Shown here piece by piece: positions 1 to 8,885 of a stretch of 64,000 bases of DNA. The first letter of the stretch is position 1, and every line of letters starts with the position of its first letter. The notes under the pieces are model-generated. The model had not been told where the DNA came from, did no database searches, and saw nothing but the letters and a program-made list of their open reading frames with translations. The DNA comes from Pseudarthrobacter sp. L1SW (GTDB taxonomy: Bacteria > Actinomycetota > Actinomycetes > Actinomycetales > Micrococcaceae), in contig NZ_CP078079.1 of NCBI RefSeq assembly GCF_020809045.1, positions 124,001 through 188,000 of the forward strand, given 5' to 3'. A program made the position numbers and the translations under genes.

Positions 1-449
1 CGCAGGCGGTTGGCCGCGTCCTCGACAACCATCGGATTGTGGAGCATAAAGCGGAAGCGGACTCCGGGTGCCCGCTCGGCCGCGAGCTCGGAAGCCACCC
101 GGCCGATGGTGGTGAAGCCGTAGTCGGAGCCGTAAATGGAAAATTCGCGCTCGGACTCGGTGGGTTCCCACGTTGCCTGGCTCTCGAAGACCCGCCGTGC
201 GGCCTCAAGTGCCGTCGTGGTGTGCTCGGCAAGGCGCAGGGCGAACGGCGTGAGCTCATAGGCATTGCCGCGCCGGGCCAGGATGGGATCGCCGAAGTGG
301 GACCGGAGCCGCGCGAGGGACGCGCTCAGCGCGGGCTGGCTGAGGTGGAGCCGCTCGGCTGCCCTCGTGACGCTCCGCTCGGTGATAAGGGCATCCAACG
401 AAATGAGCAGGTTGAGGTCGAGCCGGGAGAGCAGGGCATGGTTTGTCAC
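1..449 (-). CDS. LysR-family transcriptional regulator (3' end cut by window edge)
   Basis: This is the N-terminal 149 residues of a LysR-type regulator; the rest lies beyond base 1. From the GTG at 449 it reads a winged-helix domain with the family core ERSVTRAAERLHLSQPALS (about residues 22-40) followed by LARLRSHFGDPIL and YELTPFA, then the start of the substrate-binding domain. No clear ribosome site precedes the GTG, so the start could lie a little upstream. It is divergent from the sugar-binding protein gene at 681, the usual arrangement for a LysR protein controlling the neighbouring operon. It strongly resembles the second LysR at 25666, which also abuts a GMC oxidoreductase gene. The inducer is unknown. 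Confidence 0.9.
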   Translation of the reverse strand, partial: MTNHALLSRLDLNLLISLDALITERSVTRAAERLHLSQPALSASLARLRSHFGDPILARRGNAYELTPFALRLAEHTTTALEAARRVFESQATWEPTESEREFSIYGSDYGFTTIGRVASELAAERAPGVRFRFMLHNPMVVEDAANRL

Positions 450-563
450 GGCGCACGGTCTTTCAGCGGTGAAACTTCGTCCCGGTATTCTATCAGCGCC
501 ATCAATACTTTTGGCTCGCTGCATCACAGCTCTTGATGCAATCCTTCCGCAAACCTCGGTGAA

Positions 564-609
564 ACTTATGTCTGTCATCGGCAAGACTTATGTGCTTTTT
601 CTGCACATC
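564..609. promoter_or_regulatory. direct repeats and palindrome in the divergent lysR/ABC control region
   Basis: The octamer ACTTATGT occurs at 564-571 and again at 586-593, 22 bp apart (two helical turns). The second copy leads into a perfect inverted repeat, ATGTGC at 590-595 and GCACAT at 603-608 with 7 bases between. The half-site CTTATGT is the same as in the operators at 6263, 18674, 20483 and 22385, but the right halves differ. The sites could bind the divergent LysR protein or the ROK protein; the sequence alone does not decide. Confidence 0.45.
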
Positions 610-680
610 TCCTTCATACTGATGAGTGACCGGGGTCACGGCTCCGGATATTTTCGACAACGAAGTCAGAAAGGCTGGAC

Positions 681-1967
681 ATGACACAGCACCGCCGCTA
701 TTCGGGCCTCAAGGCCGGCGCCCTCGCAGTCCCCACAATCGCCGCCCTCGTCCTCACGGGCTGCTCGGCCCCCGCCACCAGCAGTTCCTCCACGGGGGGC
801 TCACAGGAATTCTCCCTGTCCTTCGCCACATCGAACACCATTGAGAGCCCCTTCCAGGTACTCGGTGAGAAGTACATGGAGGCGAACCCCAACGTCAAGA
901 TCACGTTCAACCCCCAGCCCAACGACTCCTACGACCAGACCCTGCGGACCCAGCTCCAGGCCGGAAACGCCTCCGACGTCGTCGTCACCTCGCCGGGCTC
1001 CGGCCAGGGACGCAGCATTCTTCCGCTGGCGGCGGCAGGTTTCCTCGAGCCCCTGGATGATTCTGCCAAGGCGCTCCTGCCTGAAGGAAGCGACAGCACC
1101 TTCGGCACGGACGGCAAGGTTTTCGGCCAGGCAACGGCCATGACGGTGTCTGCCCTGGTCACTAACGAGGCTGCTGTGAAGGCGACCGGCGAGTTCCCCG
1201 CGGACTTCACGGCTCTGGAGGAGCAGTGCAAGACCCTCGTATCCTCCGGGAAATCCCTCTTCGCCCTCGCAGGTGCGGCGCCTCCCAACACAGGCCTCAC
1301 GGCGATGTCCCTGGCAGCCTCCCGTGTTTACGCGGAAGACCCCGAGTGGAACGAAAAGCGTGCAGCCAAGGAAGTCACCTTCGCAGGCTCGGACGGCTGG
1401 AAGTCGGCACTCGAAGCAGTCAACACGCTGAAGGACGCGGGCTGCTTCCAGAAGGGCGCCGCCGGTGCAGGTTTTGACGCCATTACCAAGGGCCTTGCCA
1501 GCGGTACGTCACTGGCAGGATTCATTCCGGCCACGAGCTGGAAGCAGCTGCAGTCCGCCGCTGCCGGTTCCGAATTTGCCGTGCGCGCACTGCCGGCTGA
1601 AAAGGGCTCGGGTAACGAATACGTCTACGCCAGCGCCAACTACTCCTTCTCCATCAACGCTGCCTCCAAGAACAAGGACGCCGCCAAGGCGTTCCTCGCC
1701 TGGGCTGCCGAACCAGAGCAGACCAAGGCGTTTGCAGAAATCGACGGCGCACTGCCGGTCAGTGGACTGGACAACTACGACTTCGACGGCGGAGCGTACA
1801 AGAACGTCGGCGACCTGATCAAGGATGGAAAATACGGGCCGCTTCCGAACATCCAGTGGCCGAACTCCGCCGTCTACGACGCCCTCGCAACAGGGGTCCA
1901 GGGCATCATCACCGGCCAGAAGACTCCGGACCAGGTCCTCCAGGCGATGGATGCAGCCTGGGGATAG
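681..1967 (+). CDS. ABC transporter sugar-binding lipoprotein (CUT1 type)
   Basis: Extracellular solute-binding protein of 428 residues. A basic start is followed by a hydrophobic stretch ending in the lipobox LTGC (Cys about residue 28), so it is exported and lipid-anchored. The body is typical of family 1 sugar binders, with a conserved tail in which acidic and aromatic residues alternate. An AAAGG sequence lies 8-9 bases before the ATG. It leads an operon with two permeases and C-glycoside catabolic genes, so a glycoside or its sugar is the likely ligand. No ATPase gene is nearby; CUT1 systems commonly share an MsmK-type ATPase encoded elsewhere. Confidence 0.92.
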   Translation: MTQHRRYSGLKAGALAVPTIAALVLTGCSAPATSSSSTGGSQEFSLSFATSNTIESPFQVLGEKYMEANPNVKITFNPQPNDSYDQTLRTQLQAGNASDVVVTSPGSGQGRSILPLAAAGFLEPLDDSAKALLPEGSDSTFGTDGKVFGQATAMTVSALVTNEAAVKATGEFPADFTALEEQCKTLVSSGKSLFALAGAAPPNTGLTAMSLAASRVYAEDPEWNEKRAAKEVTFAGSDGWKSALEAVNTLKDAGCFQKGAAGAGFDAITKGLASGTSLAGFIPATSWKQLQSAAAGSEFAVRALPAEKGSGNEYVYASANYSFSINAASKNKDAAKAFLAWAAEPEQTKAFAEIDGALPVSGLDNYDFDGGAYKNVGDLIKDGKYGPLPNIQWPNSAVYDALATGVQGIITGQKTPDQVLQAMDAAWG

Positions 1968-2023
1968 GCAACCCCGATCCATCGACCGTTTTTACCGGCC
2001 CAAAGGGACAAGCAAGGAATATC

Positions 2024-2983
2024 ATGACTGCCACGATGCAACCGAAAACGGAAGCAGCCAAAGCACCCCGACGGGGCCGGCGTGCTCCGGGGGCGGGTAA
2101 AACCACCCGCCCCCGGGGCCAGGGCCTGCAGTTCGGGCATTGGTGGTGGGCACTGCCCGGGATCGTCCTCGTCCTTGCCATCCACTACGTGGCTACGGGC
2201 ATCGGCGGTTACTTCGCCTTCACCAACTGGACGGGCATCGGCTCGTTCAAGGTTGTGGGCTGGCAGAACTTCGAAGCAATCTTCAAAGACCCCGCCAAGC
2301 TCGGGGCCCTGTCCAACACCCTCTTTCTTGCCTTCGGCTCGGTCTTCCTCGGCAACGTGGCAGGCCTTGTCATCGCCCTCGGCCTGAACCGGGTCCTGAA
2401 GACGCGCTACATCCTCCGGACCCTCTTCTTCATGCCCGTGGTGCTCAGCCCCCTGGCCACGGCCTACATCTGGAAATACATCTTCGACTTTGACGGGCCC
2501 ATCAACGTCTTCCTGACATCGATCGGCGCCGGCGACCTCGCCAAGCCGTGGCTCGCGGACCCGCAATGGGCCATCTGGACAGTCCTCGTGGTCCTGGTCT
2601 GGGGCTCCACCGGCTTTGCCATGGTCATCTTCATGGCCGGACTTGCCGGTGTTCCCGTCGAGGTGGAAGAAGCAGCAGCCATTGACGGTGCCAACCTGTG
2701 GCAGCGTTTCCGGAACGTCACGCTGCCAGCCATCCGCCCCGCCGTCGCCATCGCCACCACCCTGGGAATCGTGCAGGGCCTGCGCGTCTTCGACCCCATC
2801 ATGGCCCTCACGGGCGGTGGACCTGCCGGAGCAACCGAAACACTGGCCACCCAGGTCTACAAGCAGGCGTTTGCGCTCGGCAACTTCGGCGGCGGCGCTG
2901 CCCTTGCCTTGGTGCTCGCCGTCATCATCCTGTTCTTCGCCGTAATCCAGCAGCGGCTGACGCGATCGAACCCCGAGGACTAG
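2024..2983 (+). CDS. ABC sugar transporter permease (MalF-like)
   Basis: Integral membrane permease, 319 residues. A basic, proline-rich cytoplasmic tail of about 40 residues (KAPRRGRRAPGAGK and so on) precedes six hydrophobic segments. The EAA loop that contacts the ATPase reads VEEAAAIDGANLWQRF near residue 220. The ATG at 2024 follows AAGGAA; upstream codons belong to the spacer after the binding-protein gene. It pairs with the next gene to form the membrane channel of a CUT1 importer. Confidence 0.92.
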   Translation: MTATMQPKTEAAKAPRRGRRAPGAGKTTRPRGQGLQFGHWWWALPGIVLVLAIHYVATGIGGYFAFTNWTGIGSFKVVGWQNFEAIFKDPAKLGALSNTLFLAFGSVFLGNVAGLVIALGLNRVLKTRYILRTLFFMPVVLSPLATAYIWKYIFDFDGPINVFLTSIGAGDLAKPWLADPQWAIWTVLVVLVWGSTGFAMVIFMAGLAGVPVEVEEAAAIDGANLWQRFRNVTLPAIRPAVAIATTLGIVQGLRVFDPIMALTGGGPAGATETLATQVYKQAFALGNFGGGAALALVLAVIILFFAVIQQRLTRSNPED

Positions 2984-2985
2984 AC

Positions 2986-3822
2986 ATGTTCCGCTACACC
3001 AAATTCACCCTGCTCCGCGAAGTTGGCCTCTGGGCCCTTGCCCTGCTCTTCCTCGCCCCGTTCTACTTCCTGGTGACCACCGCACTGAAGCCGGACAGCG
3101 AGATGTACACCACCTCGCCGCTGGCGCTGCCAAAGAGTCCGGACTTCAGCAACTTCATCGACGTCCTCACCGCCACAGGCAACTCCAACGTCGTGATGGG
3201 GCTTGTGAACAGCACCATCATCACTGCAGGCAGCATCGTGGGACTCATCGCGCTCGGCTCGATCACCGGCTACGTCATCTCCCGCAGCACCGCACGCTGG
3301 AGCAAAGGCACGTACTACCTGTTCCTGATCGCGATCATCCTCCCCGGCCAGCTTGGCGCCGTACCCCTTTACATGGGGGCCCGGGCCCTGGGCCTGACGG
3401 GATCCGCCTGGGGCATGATCATCCTCTACACCGGCATGCTCCTGCCGCTTTCGATCTTCCTGTATTCCAACTTCTTCCGCGGGCTCGGAACCGACTATGA
3501 GGAAGCCGCCACCATCGACGGTGCCAGCAAGACCCAGATCTTCTCCAAAGTGGTGCTGCCCATGATGGCGCCGGCCACGGGAACTGTGACCATCTTCGCC
3601 GGGCTCATCGTCTGGAACGACTTCTTCACCTCCCTGATCTTCCTGGGCGGTTCCGCCAACCAGACCCTGCCGGTTGCCATGTACTACTACATCGGCTCAC
3701 TGGTGTCCGAATGGAACTCGATCTTCGCCATCGTGATCGTGTCCATGGTCCCCATCCTTGCCCTGTTCCTGTTCGCGCAGAAGCGCTTCATCCAGGGCTT
3801 CTCCGGCGGCCTGAAGGGCTGA
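2986..3822 (+). CDS. ABC sugar transporter permease (MalG-like)
   Basis: Second permease, 278 residues, starting 2 bases after the previous stop codon, so translation is probably coupled. Six membrane segments are visible, with the EAA motif YEEAATIDGASKTQIF around residue 170 and the typical MalG ending KRFIQGFSGGLKG. It forms a heterodimeric channel with the product of the gene before it. A 143-base gap rich in C and A separates it from the isomerase-like gene; no clear terminator is seen there, so the operon may continue. Confidence 0.92.
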   Translation: MFRYTKFTLLREVGLWALALLFLAPFYFLVTTALKPDSEMYTTSPLALPKSPDFSNFIDVLTATGNSNVVMGLVNSTIITAGSIVGLIALGSITGYVISRSTARWSKGTYYLFLIAIILPGQLGAVPLYMGARALGLTGSAWGMIILYTGMLLPLSIFLYSNFFRGLGTDYEEAATIDGASKTQIFSKVVLPMMAPATGTVTIFAGLIVWNDFFTSLIFLGGSANQTLPVAMYYYIGSLVSEWNSIFAIVIVSMVPILALFLFAQKRFIQGFSGGLKG

Positions 3823-3965
3823 ACCCCGCCGTCCTCCGCACACCGTGGAGGGCACCCAACCGCACCATCGACCGGCCGCGATAGCTTGCGCCCAAAACCC
3901 GTTTGCGCTGCGCGCCGCCGTCGCACATTTCTTACCTAAAATTCCCAACCACCCAGGAGACCCGC

Positions 3966-4742
3966 ATGTACCAGCTTGCGCCCAATATCGACCTTTTGTT
4001 CTCGGAAGCAGGGGCCAGCGCCGCTGACCGCGTCCGCGCAGCAGCCGACGCCGGCTTCGACGCCGTTGAAATGTGGGGGCCCACCGGCAAGGACATTCCC
4101 GCCCTCAAGGACGCCCTCGAGGAAACCGGCGTCCAGCTCACTGCGCAGCTGGCCGAGCCCCGGATGCAGTTCATGATCCCGCCGAAGAACCACGAGCCGT
4201 TCTACGCCGGCCTTGATGCAGGCGTAGCCGTGGCACAGCAGCTCGGCTGCCCCCGGATCGTGGTGGGCAGCGGCACAGGGTTCGGCGGCCGGAAGCGCCA
4301 GGACCAGCTGGACGAACTGATCGAAATCTTCACCAAAGGCACGGCGCACATTGAAGGCTCGGGCATTACCCTGGTCCTCGAACCGGTGAACATCCGCGTG
4401 GACCACCCCGGGGCGCTCCTGGACCGGACCTCGGAGGCCGTCTACGTCGCCAAGGGCGTCAACTCGCCCAACTTCGGCGTGCTCTACGACCTCTACCACT
4501 CCACTGTGGAGGGCGAGGACGTGGCTGCCGAGCTCGCCAATGCCGGGGACCTGGTCAAGTACGTCCAGATCGCCGACGCTCCCGGCCGCGGTGAACCGGG
4601 TTCCGGCTCCATCGACTGGCACGCACGGCTCGCCGACCTGCAGAACAGCGGCTACACCGGCCCAATCGGGCTCGAGTACTACCCAACGATCGAGTCGGCA
4701 AAGTCGGTGCGCCGCATCCAGGAACTGGTGGCCGGACGGTGA
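3966..4742 (+). CDS. hydroxypyruvate isomerase-like TIM-barrel protein
   Basis: Sugar isomerase/epimerase superfamily protein of 258 residues, similar to hydroxypyruvate isomerase (Hyi). Metal-ligand regions are visible as LVLEPVNI (Glu), VLYDLYHS (Asp, His), the loop IADAPGRGEPGSG, and IGLEYYP (Glu). The ATG at 3966 follows CAGGAG, and the family N-terminus starts close to it. The stop codon overlaps the GTG of the oxidoreductase gene. In this setting it may isomerise or hydrate a keto-sugar released from a glycoside rather than hydroxypyruvate; the substrate is an inference. Confidence 0.8.
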   Translation: MYQLAPNIDLLFSEAGASAADRVRAAADAGFDAVEMWGPTGKDIPALKDALEETGVQLTAQLAEPRMQFMIPPKNHEPFYAGLDAGVAVAQQLGCPRIVVGSGTGFGGRKRQDQLDELIEIFTKGTAHIEGSGITLVLEPVNIRVDHPGALLDRTSEAVYVAKGVNSPNFGVLYDLYHSTVEGEDVAAELANAGDLVKYVQIADAPGRGEPGSGSIDWHARLADLQNSGYTGPIGLEYYPTIESAKSVRRIQELVAGR

Positions 4743-6298
4743 GCGGCCACCGGTACCCCGCCGCCGTCGACGTCGCCATCGTCGGCAGTGGTCCCACGGC
4801 ATCGGCCTATGCCCGGATCCTGAGCGAGGAAGCCCCCGGTGCCACCATCGCCATGTTCGAGGTAGGCCCCACCGTGAGCAACCCGCCCGGGGCGCACGTC
4901 AAGAACATCGAGGATCCTGAGCGCCGCAGCAGTGCGCAGCGGGCCTCGGAGGGACCCGGAGCAGGTGCCGAAACTGTCAGCTCTCCAGGTGCTGTCAAGA
5001 GTGGAGAACGCCGTGCCAGGCCCGGAACCTACCTCCTGCAGGACGGCTATGCCTTCCCCGGCGAGGATGGCATGCCTGTGGCGGCCATGTCCAGCAACGT
5101 GGGCGGCATGGCTGCCCACTGGACGGCTGCCTGCCCCCGGCCGGGAGGCAAGGAGCGGATCCCGTTCCTCCCTGACCTGGAGGACCTCCTGGACGACGCC
5201 GACCGCCTGCTCGGCGTCACCACCCACGCTTTCGACGGCGCTCCCTTCTCGGACCTGGTCCGCGAACGCCTCGCGGCAGTGGTGGACAACGGCAGGGGAC
5301 CGGCCTTCCGGGTACAGCCCATGCCGCTTGCCGTACACCGGCGGGAGGACGGCGGCCTCGTCTGGTCAGGCTCCGACGTGGTGATGGGGGACGTGACCCG
5401 GGAAAACCCGCAGTTCCACCTCTTTGATGAGTCCCTGGTGACGCGGGTGCTGGTGGAGGACGGGGTGGCTGCCGGCGTTGAAGTCCAGGACCGCCGCACC
5501 GGCGGGACACACCAGGTGTCCGCCCGGTACGTGGTGGTGGGTGCGGATGCCCTCCGCACCCCGCAGCTGCTGTGGGCTTCAGGAATCCGGCCGGATGCCC
5601 TGGGCCGCTACCTCAACGACCAGGCGCAGGTGGTGTTCGCCAGCAGGCTGCGCGGCGTCACGGCCCCGCAAGGACCCGCGGCTGCGGACGGTGCGCTCAG
5701 TGAACAGAGCGGCGTAGCCTGGGTTCCCTACACGGATGAAGCTCCCTTCCACGGCCAGATCATGCAGCTGGATGCGTCCCCCGTCCCGCTGGCGGAGGAC
5801 GACCCGGTTGTTCCGGGATCGATCGTGGGGCTTGGCCTGTTCTGTGCCAAGGACCTGCAGCGCGAGGACAGGGTGGCGTTCGACGACGGCGCCCGCGACT
5901 CGTACGGGATGCCCGCGATGCGGATCCACTACCGCCTCACCGAGCGCGACCACGAGGTGCTGGAGCGGGCCAGGCAGGAGATCGTCCGCCTGGGCAAGGC
6001 TGTGGGCGAGCCGCTCGACGAGCGGCCTTTCGCCCTCCCTCCCGGCGCGTCCCTGCACTACCAGGGCACCACGCGCATGGGGCGGACGGACGACGGCGAA
6101 AGCGTCTGTTCGCCCGACAGTGAGGTATGGCAGGTCCCAGGCCTCTTCGTGGCCGGCAATGGCGTCATCCCCACAGCGACGGCGTGCAACCCCACGCTGA
6201 CGGCGGTCGCGCTCGCCGTGCGTGGAGCACGAAAAGTTGCAGAAAAGCTCAACAGCTCTTTACTTATGTCCAATTCAGACAATAGAATGAGTAAATAA
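4739..6298 (+). CDS. GMC-type FAD oxidoreductase, CarA-like C-glycoside 3-oxidase candidate
   Basis: Flavoprotein of 519 residues with an N-terminal dinucleotide fold (AIVGSGPTASAYAR, about residues 13-26). It carries the C-terminal signature of pyranose oxidase and C-glycoside 3-oxidases: HYQGTTRMG with His near residue 440, and ACNPTLT with Asn near 484. Enzymes of this group oxidise the 3-OH of a glycosyl unit so that a deglycosidase can then split the bond. It begins at a GTG overlapping the previous stop and is followed by CGD genes, as in known C-glycoside clusters. The last 15 or so residues (NSSLLMSNSDNRMSK) have no counterpart in the paralogue at 24034 and are encoded by the operator and promoter of the next unit. 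Confidence 0.85.
   Translation: MSGHRYPAAVDVAIVGSGPTASAYARILSEEAPGATIAMFEVGPTVSNPPGAHVKNIEDPERRSSAQRASEGPGAGAETVSSPGAVKSGERRARPGTYLLQDGYAFPGEDGMPVAAMSSNVGGMAAHWTAACPRPGGKERIPFLPDLEDLLDDADRLLGVTTHAFDGAPFSDLVRERLAAVVDNGRGPAFRVQPMPLAVHRREDGGLVWSGSDVVMGDVTRENPQFHLFDESLVTRVLVEDGVAAGVEVQDRRTGGTHQVSARYVVVGADALRTPQLLWASGIRPDALGRYLNDQAQVVFASRLRGVTAPQGPAAADGALSEQSGVAWVPYTDEAPFHGQIMQLDASPVPLAEDDPVVPGSIVGLGLFCAKDLQREDRVAFDDGARDSYGMPAMRIHYRLTERDHEVLERARQEIVRLGKAVGEPLDERPFALPPGASLHYQGTTRMGRTDDGESVCSPDSEVWQVPGLFVAGNGVIPTATACNPTLTAVALAVRGARKVAEKLNSSLLMSNSDNRMSK
6260..6288 (+). promoter_or_regulatory. operator A overlapping a promoter for the CGD genes
   Basis: A palindrome CTTATGTC (6263-6270), 7-base spacer, GACAATAG (6278-6285) matches the shared consensus CTTATGTC-N7-GACATAAG at 14 of 16 arm positions. 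A sigma-70-like promoter, TTACTT (6260-6265) with 17 bases to TAGAAT (6283-6288), lies exactly on it. A bound repressor would block RNA polymerase. The site falls inside the end of the oxidoreductase reading frame, about 50 bases before the next start codon. Confidence 0.6.
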
Positions 6299-6338
6299 TG
6301 AAGAAGTGGCAGGGCATGCCGCAGACAAGGAGGTCTCG

Positions 6339-6734
6339 ATGATTGCCGACCGCATAATCGAGCAAGGAACACTCACAACCCGCGACGGCCGGGCCGCCGT
6401 CGAAGTCCGCATCCCGTGGTACCGCGCGCTCCCCGGCTCCTGCATCGCCGGGGCGGCGCTGACGGTTGACGGCGTGGCCGCACCGGAAGACTCGCTGCGC
6501 TGGACCATGAACAACCGCACGTTCAGCTTCGAGGAACTCGTTGACGAGACCGGCGAATGGTGGTTCCCGCTGGATTCTGCCGTCCTGTCCGGCGACCTTC
6601 CCGTGCGCGACGACCAGACGGAGCACGAGGTCCGGGTGGACCTGAAGCTCTACATCCCCTACATCATCACCGACCACGGCGTGCTGCACATCGAAGAGCA
6701 CGACACCAAGACCATGAAGGCGGCACAGCGATGA
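6339..6734 (+). CDS. C-glycoside deglycosidase beta-like subunit (DUF6379), copy 1
   Basis: A 131-residue protein of the DUF6379/CGD-beta family. It shares with the other two copies the motif IPWYRALPGSCI near residue 25, a Trp-Trp-Phe patch (EWWFPLD) near 75, and DLKLYIPYI near 105. In characterised C-glycoside deglycosidases this small beta-sandwich partner binds the TIM-barrel alpha subunit and completes the active site. The ATG at 6339 has a strong AAGGAGG 6 bases upstream; an in-frame ATG at 6306 lacks one. The stop codon overlaps the start of the alpha gene (ATGA), suggesting balanced synthesis. Confidence 0.85.
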   Translation: MIADRIIEQGTLTTRDGRAAVEVRIPWYRALPGSCIAGAALTVDGVAAPEDSLRWTMNNRTFSFEELVDETGEWWFPLDSAVLSGDLPVRDDQTEHEVRVDLKLYIPYIITDHGVLHIEEHDTKTMKAAQR

Positions 6735-7834
6735 CAAGCCTTGGCACGCCGATCCAGGGCGTCACCCTCTACAGCTTCACCCGGGCCTTCCACGGCCGGC
6801 AGTACGACCTCGCAGGCCTCATCCGCAAGGTGGCGGCCGAAGGCTTCGGCCCGGGGCTGGAAGTCATTGGCTTCTCCAGCCTCCGCGGCTTCCCGGACCA
6901 CATCGACGACAACTTCGTGGGGCAGTTCCGCGACCTGGTGGCAGAAGTGGACCTCATCCCCACATCGCTGGCCGTCAACGTGGACACCGGCATCCGCCGG
7001 GACCGGCTTATGAACCACGACGAGCTGGTCGAGTACATGCGCAAGCAGATCGAGGTGGCCGCCCGGCTCGGCTTCCCGATCGCCCGCGTGCAGATCTCGC
7101 TGACGCCCGACGCCATGGAAAGCCTGCTGCCCGTGGCCGAGAAGTACGGCGTCACCCTTGCCCTGGAAGTCCATGCGGACCAGCACGGCGCGCACGAGCG
7201 GGTCCTCGCACTGCGTGACCGCTACGAAAAGCTTGACTCCCCGCTGCTCGGCTTCACCGCGGACTGGGGTGCCACCGTCACCGGCTTTGCCCCCTCCCTC
7301 CTGGAGGCCTACCGCCGTCGCGGCGCCTCAGAGGACCTGCTCCGGCAGGTGGTTGAGCTGTGGAACGGCTTCTATGCAGAAGGACCTCCCAACACCCAGA
7401 AGGTCCACGGAGAGCGTTTCGGTGCCTTCATCGGCCTGGCTGCCCGGAACGGCAGGCCGGACCTCGGCATCGATTTCGGCATCAACGGAACGGGCCTTTT
7501 CGGTCCTGCGCCGCTGGACACCTGGCTGGAGATCATGCCGTGGGTGCGCCACGTGCACGGCAAGTTCTTCGGGATCGACGAGAACGGCGAAGAGCCCTCC
7601 GTGCCGGTGCGTGGCCTGGTCCGGCAGCTCGTGGAGAACGGGTACTCCGGTGCCATCTCCAGCGAATACGAGGGCTGGCACTGGAACAACTGGCAGGACC
7701 CGTTCGAGATCATCCGCAGCGAACAGGCCATCCAGCGCTCGGCAGCAGCCGACGCCGGTTCCGCCATGATCACCGATGCCGCCGAAGCCCGCCGCATCCT
7801 CAGCAGCCACCTCGCCCAGCCCGTCCGCGGCTGA
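6731..7834 (+). CDS. C-glycoside deglycosidase alpha-like subunit (TIM barrel), copy 1
   Basis: A 367-residue AP-endonuclease-2/IolE-like TIM barrel. Its probable metal ligands are Glu146 (LALEVHA), Asp178 (GFTADWG), His276 (HVHGKFFGIDENG) and Glu312 (SSEYEG), the same order and nearly the same spacing as in the copies at 7851 and 17622. In characterised CGDs such a metal-bound barrel cleaves the C-C bond of a 3-keto C-glycoside. It is translationally coupled to the beta gene upstream. An isomerase acting on free sugars is the alternative, but the DUF6379 neighbour favours the deglycosidase call. Confidence 0.82.
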   Translation: MTSLGTPIQGVTLYSFTRAFHGRQYDLAGLIRKVAAEGFGPGLEVIGFSSLRGFPDHIDDNFVGQFRDLVAEVDLIPTSLAVNVDTGIRRDRLMNHDELVEYMRKQIEVAARLGFPIARVQISLTPDAMESLLPVAEKYGVTLALEVHADQHGAHERVLALRDRYEKLDSPLLGFTADWGATVTGFAPSLLEAYRRRGASEDLLRQVVELWNGFYAEGPPNTQKVHGERFGAFIGLAARNGRPDLGIDFGINGTGLFGPAPLDTWLEIMPWVRHVHGKFFGIDENGEEPSVPVRGLVRQLVENGYSGAISSEYEGWHWNNWQDPFEIIRSEQAIQRSAAADAGSAMITDAAEARRILSSHLAQPVRG

Positions 7835-7850
7835 AACAAAGGAATACGAC

Positions 7851-8876
7851 ATGTCAGAAGGCATCGCAGGCTCGGGCATCGAGCTTGGCATCACCCTCTA
7901 TTCACTCACCTCCGAATTCGCCGCCGGGCTCTACACGCCCGAGACGCTGATACAAGCGGTCGCCGACGAAGGCCTCGGCCCCGGCGTCGAATTCAACATC
8001 GCGCAGATGCTGCGCACCTACCCCGACGTCGACAACGACTTCGCGAAACTATGGCGCGACAGCATGGACCGCTACGGCCTGACCCCCAGTGCCGTGGGCA
8101 CCAACCTGGACATGGGGCGGCGCAAGGACCGGGACATGACGCCGGATGAGGAGTACGACTTCTTTGCACGGCAGCTGAAGACGGCGAACACCCTCGGCTT
8201 CCACAAGATCGTGATCCGCTCCGCCGGCAAGGAGTTGCTCCGCCGGCTGCTGCCCTTGGCCGAAAAGTACGACCAGAAGCTCGGCTACGAAATCCACGCC
8301 CCGCAGGGCCCGAACGATCCCAAAATCCTCCAGATCCGCGAAATGTACGAGGAACTGGGAAGCGACCGGCTGGGCTTCACGGCCGACTTCAGCTCCACCA
8401 TGCACAGCCTCTCGCCCACGCTGTTCCGCACCCTGACGCAGATGGGCCTGCCGGAGGAGCACTTCGCGGTGATGCAGGAGATCTGGCGCAAACCCCTGCC
8501 CATGCAGGAGCGCAACCAGGAGTTCGAGGACTACCTGAGGGAGAACAACTTCGATCCCGCCCGGCTGGGCCCGTTCACCCGGCTCGCCTTCAACATGCAC
8601 GGGCTGGTCCCGCCGGAGGAGTGGCTGGACATCATGCCCCAGATGTTCCACGTGCACGCCAAGTTCTACGACATCGACGAGAACGGCAACGAGCCCGCCA
8701 TGGACATCCCGCGCATTGTGCGCCAGTTCGTCAAGGGCGGCTACCAGGGCTTCCTGTCCAGCGAGTGGGAGGGACATGCCTTCGCCGATCTGGGCGAATC
8801 AGACCCCATCGACCTGGTCAAGAAGCAGCATGCCCTGATGCGCCGCGCCATCGAAGACTCAGTCGTTCCCGCCTAA
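7851..8876 (+). CDS. C-glycoside deglycosidase alpha-like subunit, copy 2
   Basis: A 341-residue paralogue of the preceding gene. The ligand set is Glu147 (LGYEIHA), Asp179 (GFTADFS), His269 (HVHAKFYDIDENG) and Glu305 (SSEWEGH). The ATG at 7851 follows AAAGGAA at good spacing, 16 bases after the previous stop. It is followed by the NTF2-like gene and then the second beta gene, so its beta partner is probably encoded at 9666. Two alpha subunits side by side suggest enzymes for different aglycones or sugar positions. Confidence 0.8.
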   Translation: MSEGIAGSGIELGITLYSLTSEFAAGLYTPETLIQAVADEGLGPGVEFNIAQMLRTYPDVDNDFAKLWRDSMDRYGLTPSAVGTNLDMGRRKDRDMTPDEEYDFFARQLKTANTLGFHKIVIRSAGKELLRRLLPLAEKYDQKLGYEIHAPQGPNDPKILQIREMYEELGSDRLGFTADFSSTMHSLSPTLFRTLTQMGLPEEHFAVMQEIWRKPLPMQERNQEFEDYLRENNFDPARLGPFTRLAFNMHGLVPPEEWLDIMPQMFHVHAKFYDIDENGNEPAMDIPRIVRQFVKGGYQGFLSSEWEGHAFADLGESDPIDLVKKQHALMRRAIEDSVVPA

Positions 8877-8885
8877 GGAGGCCCA

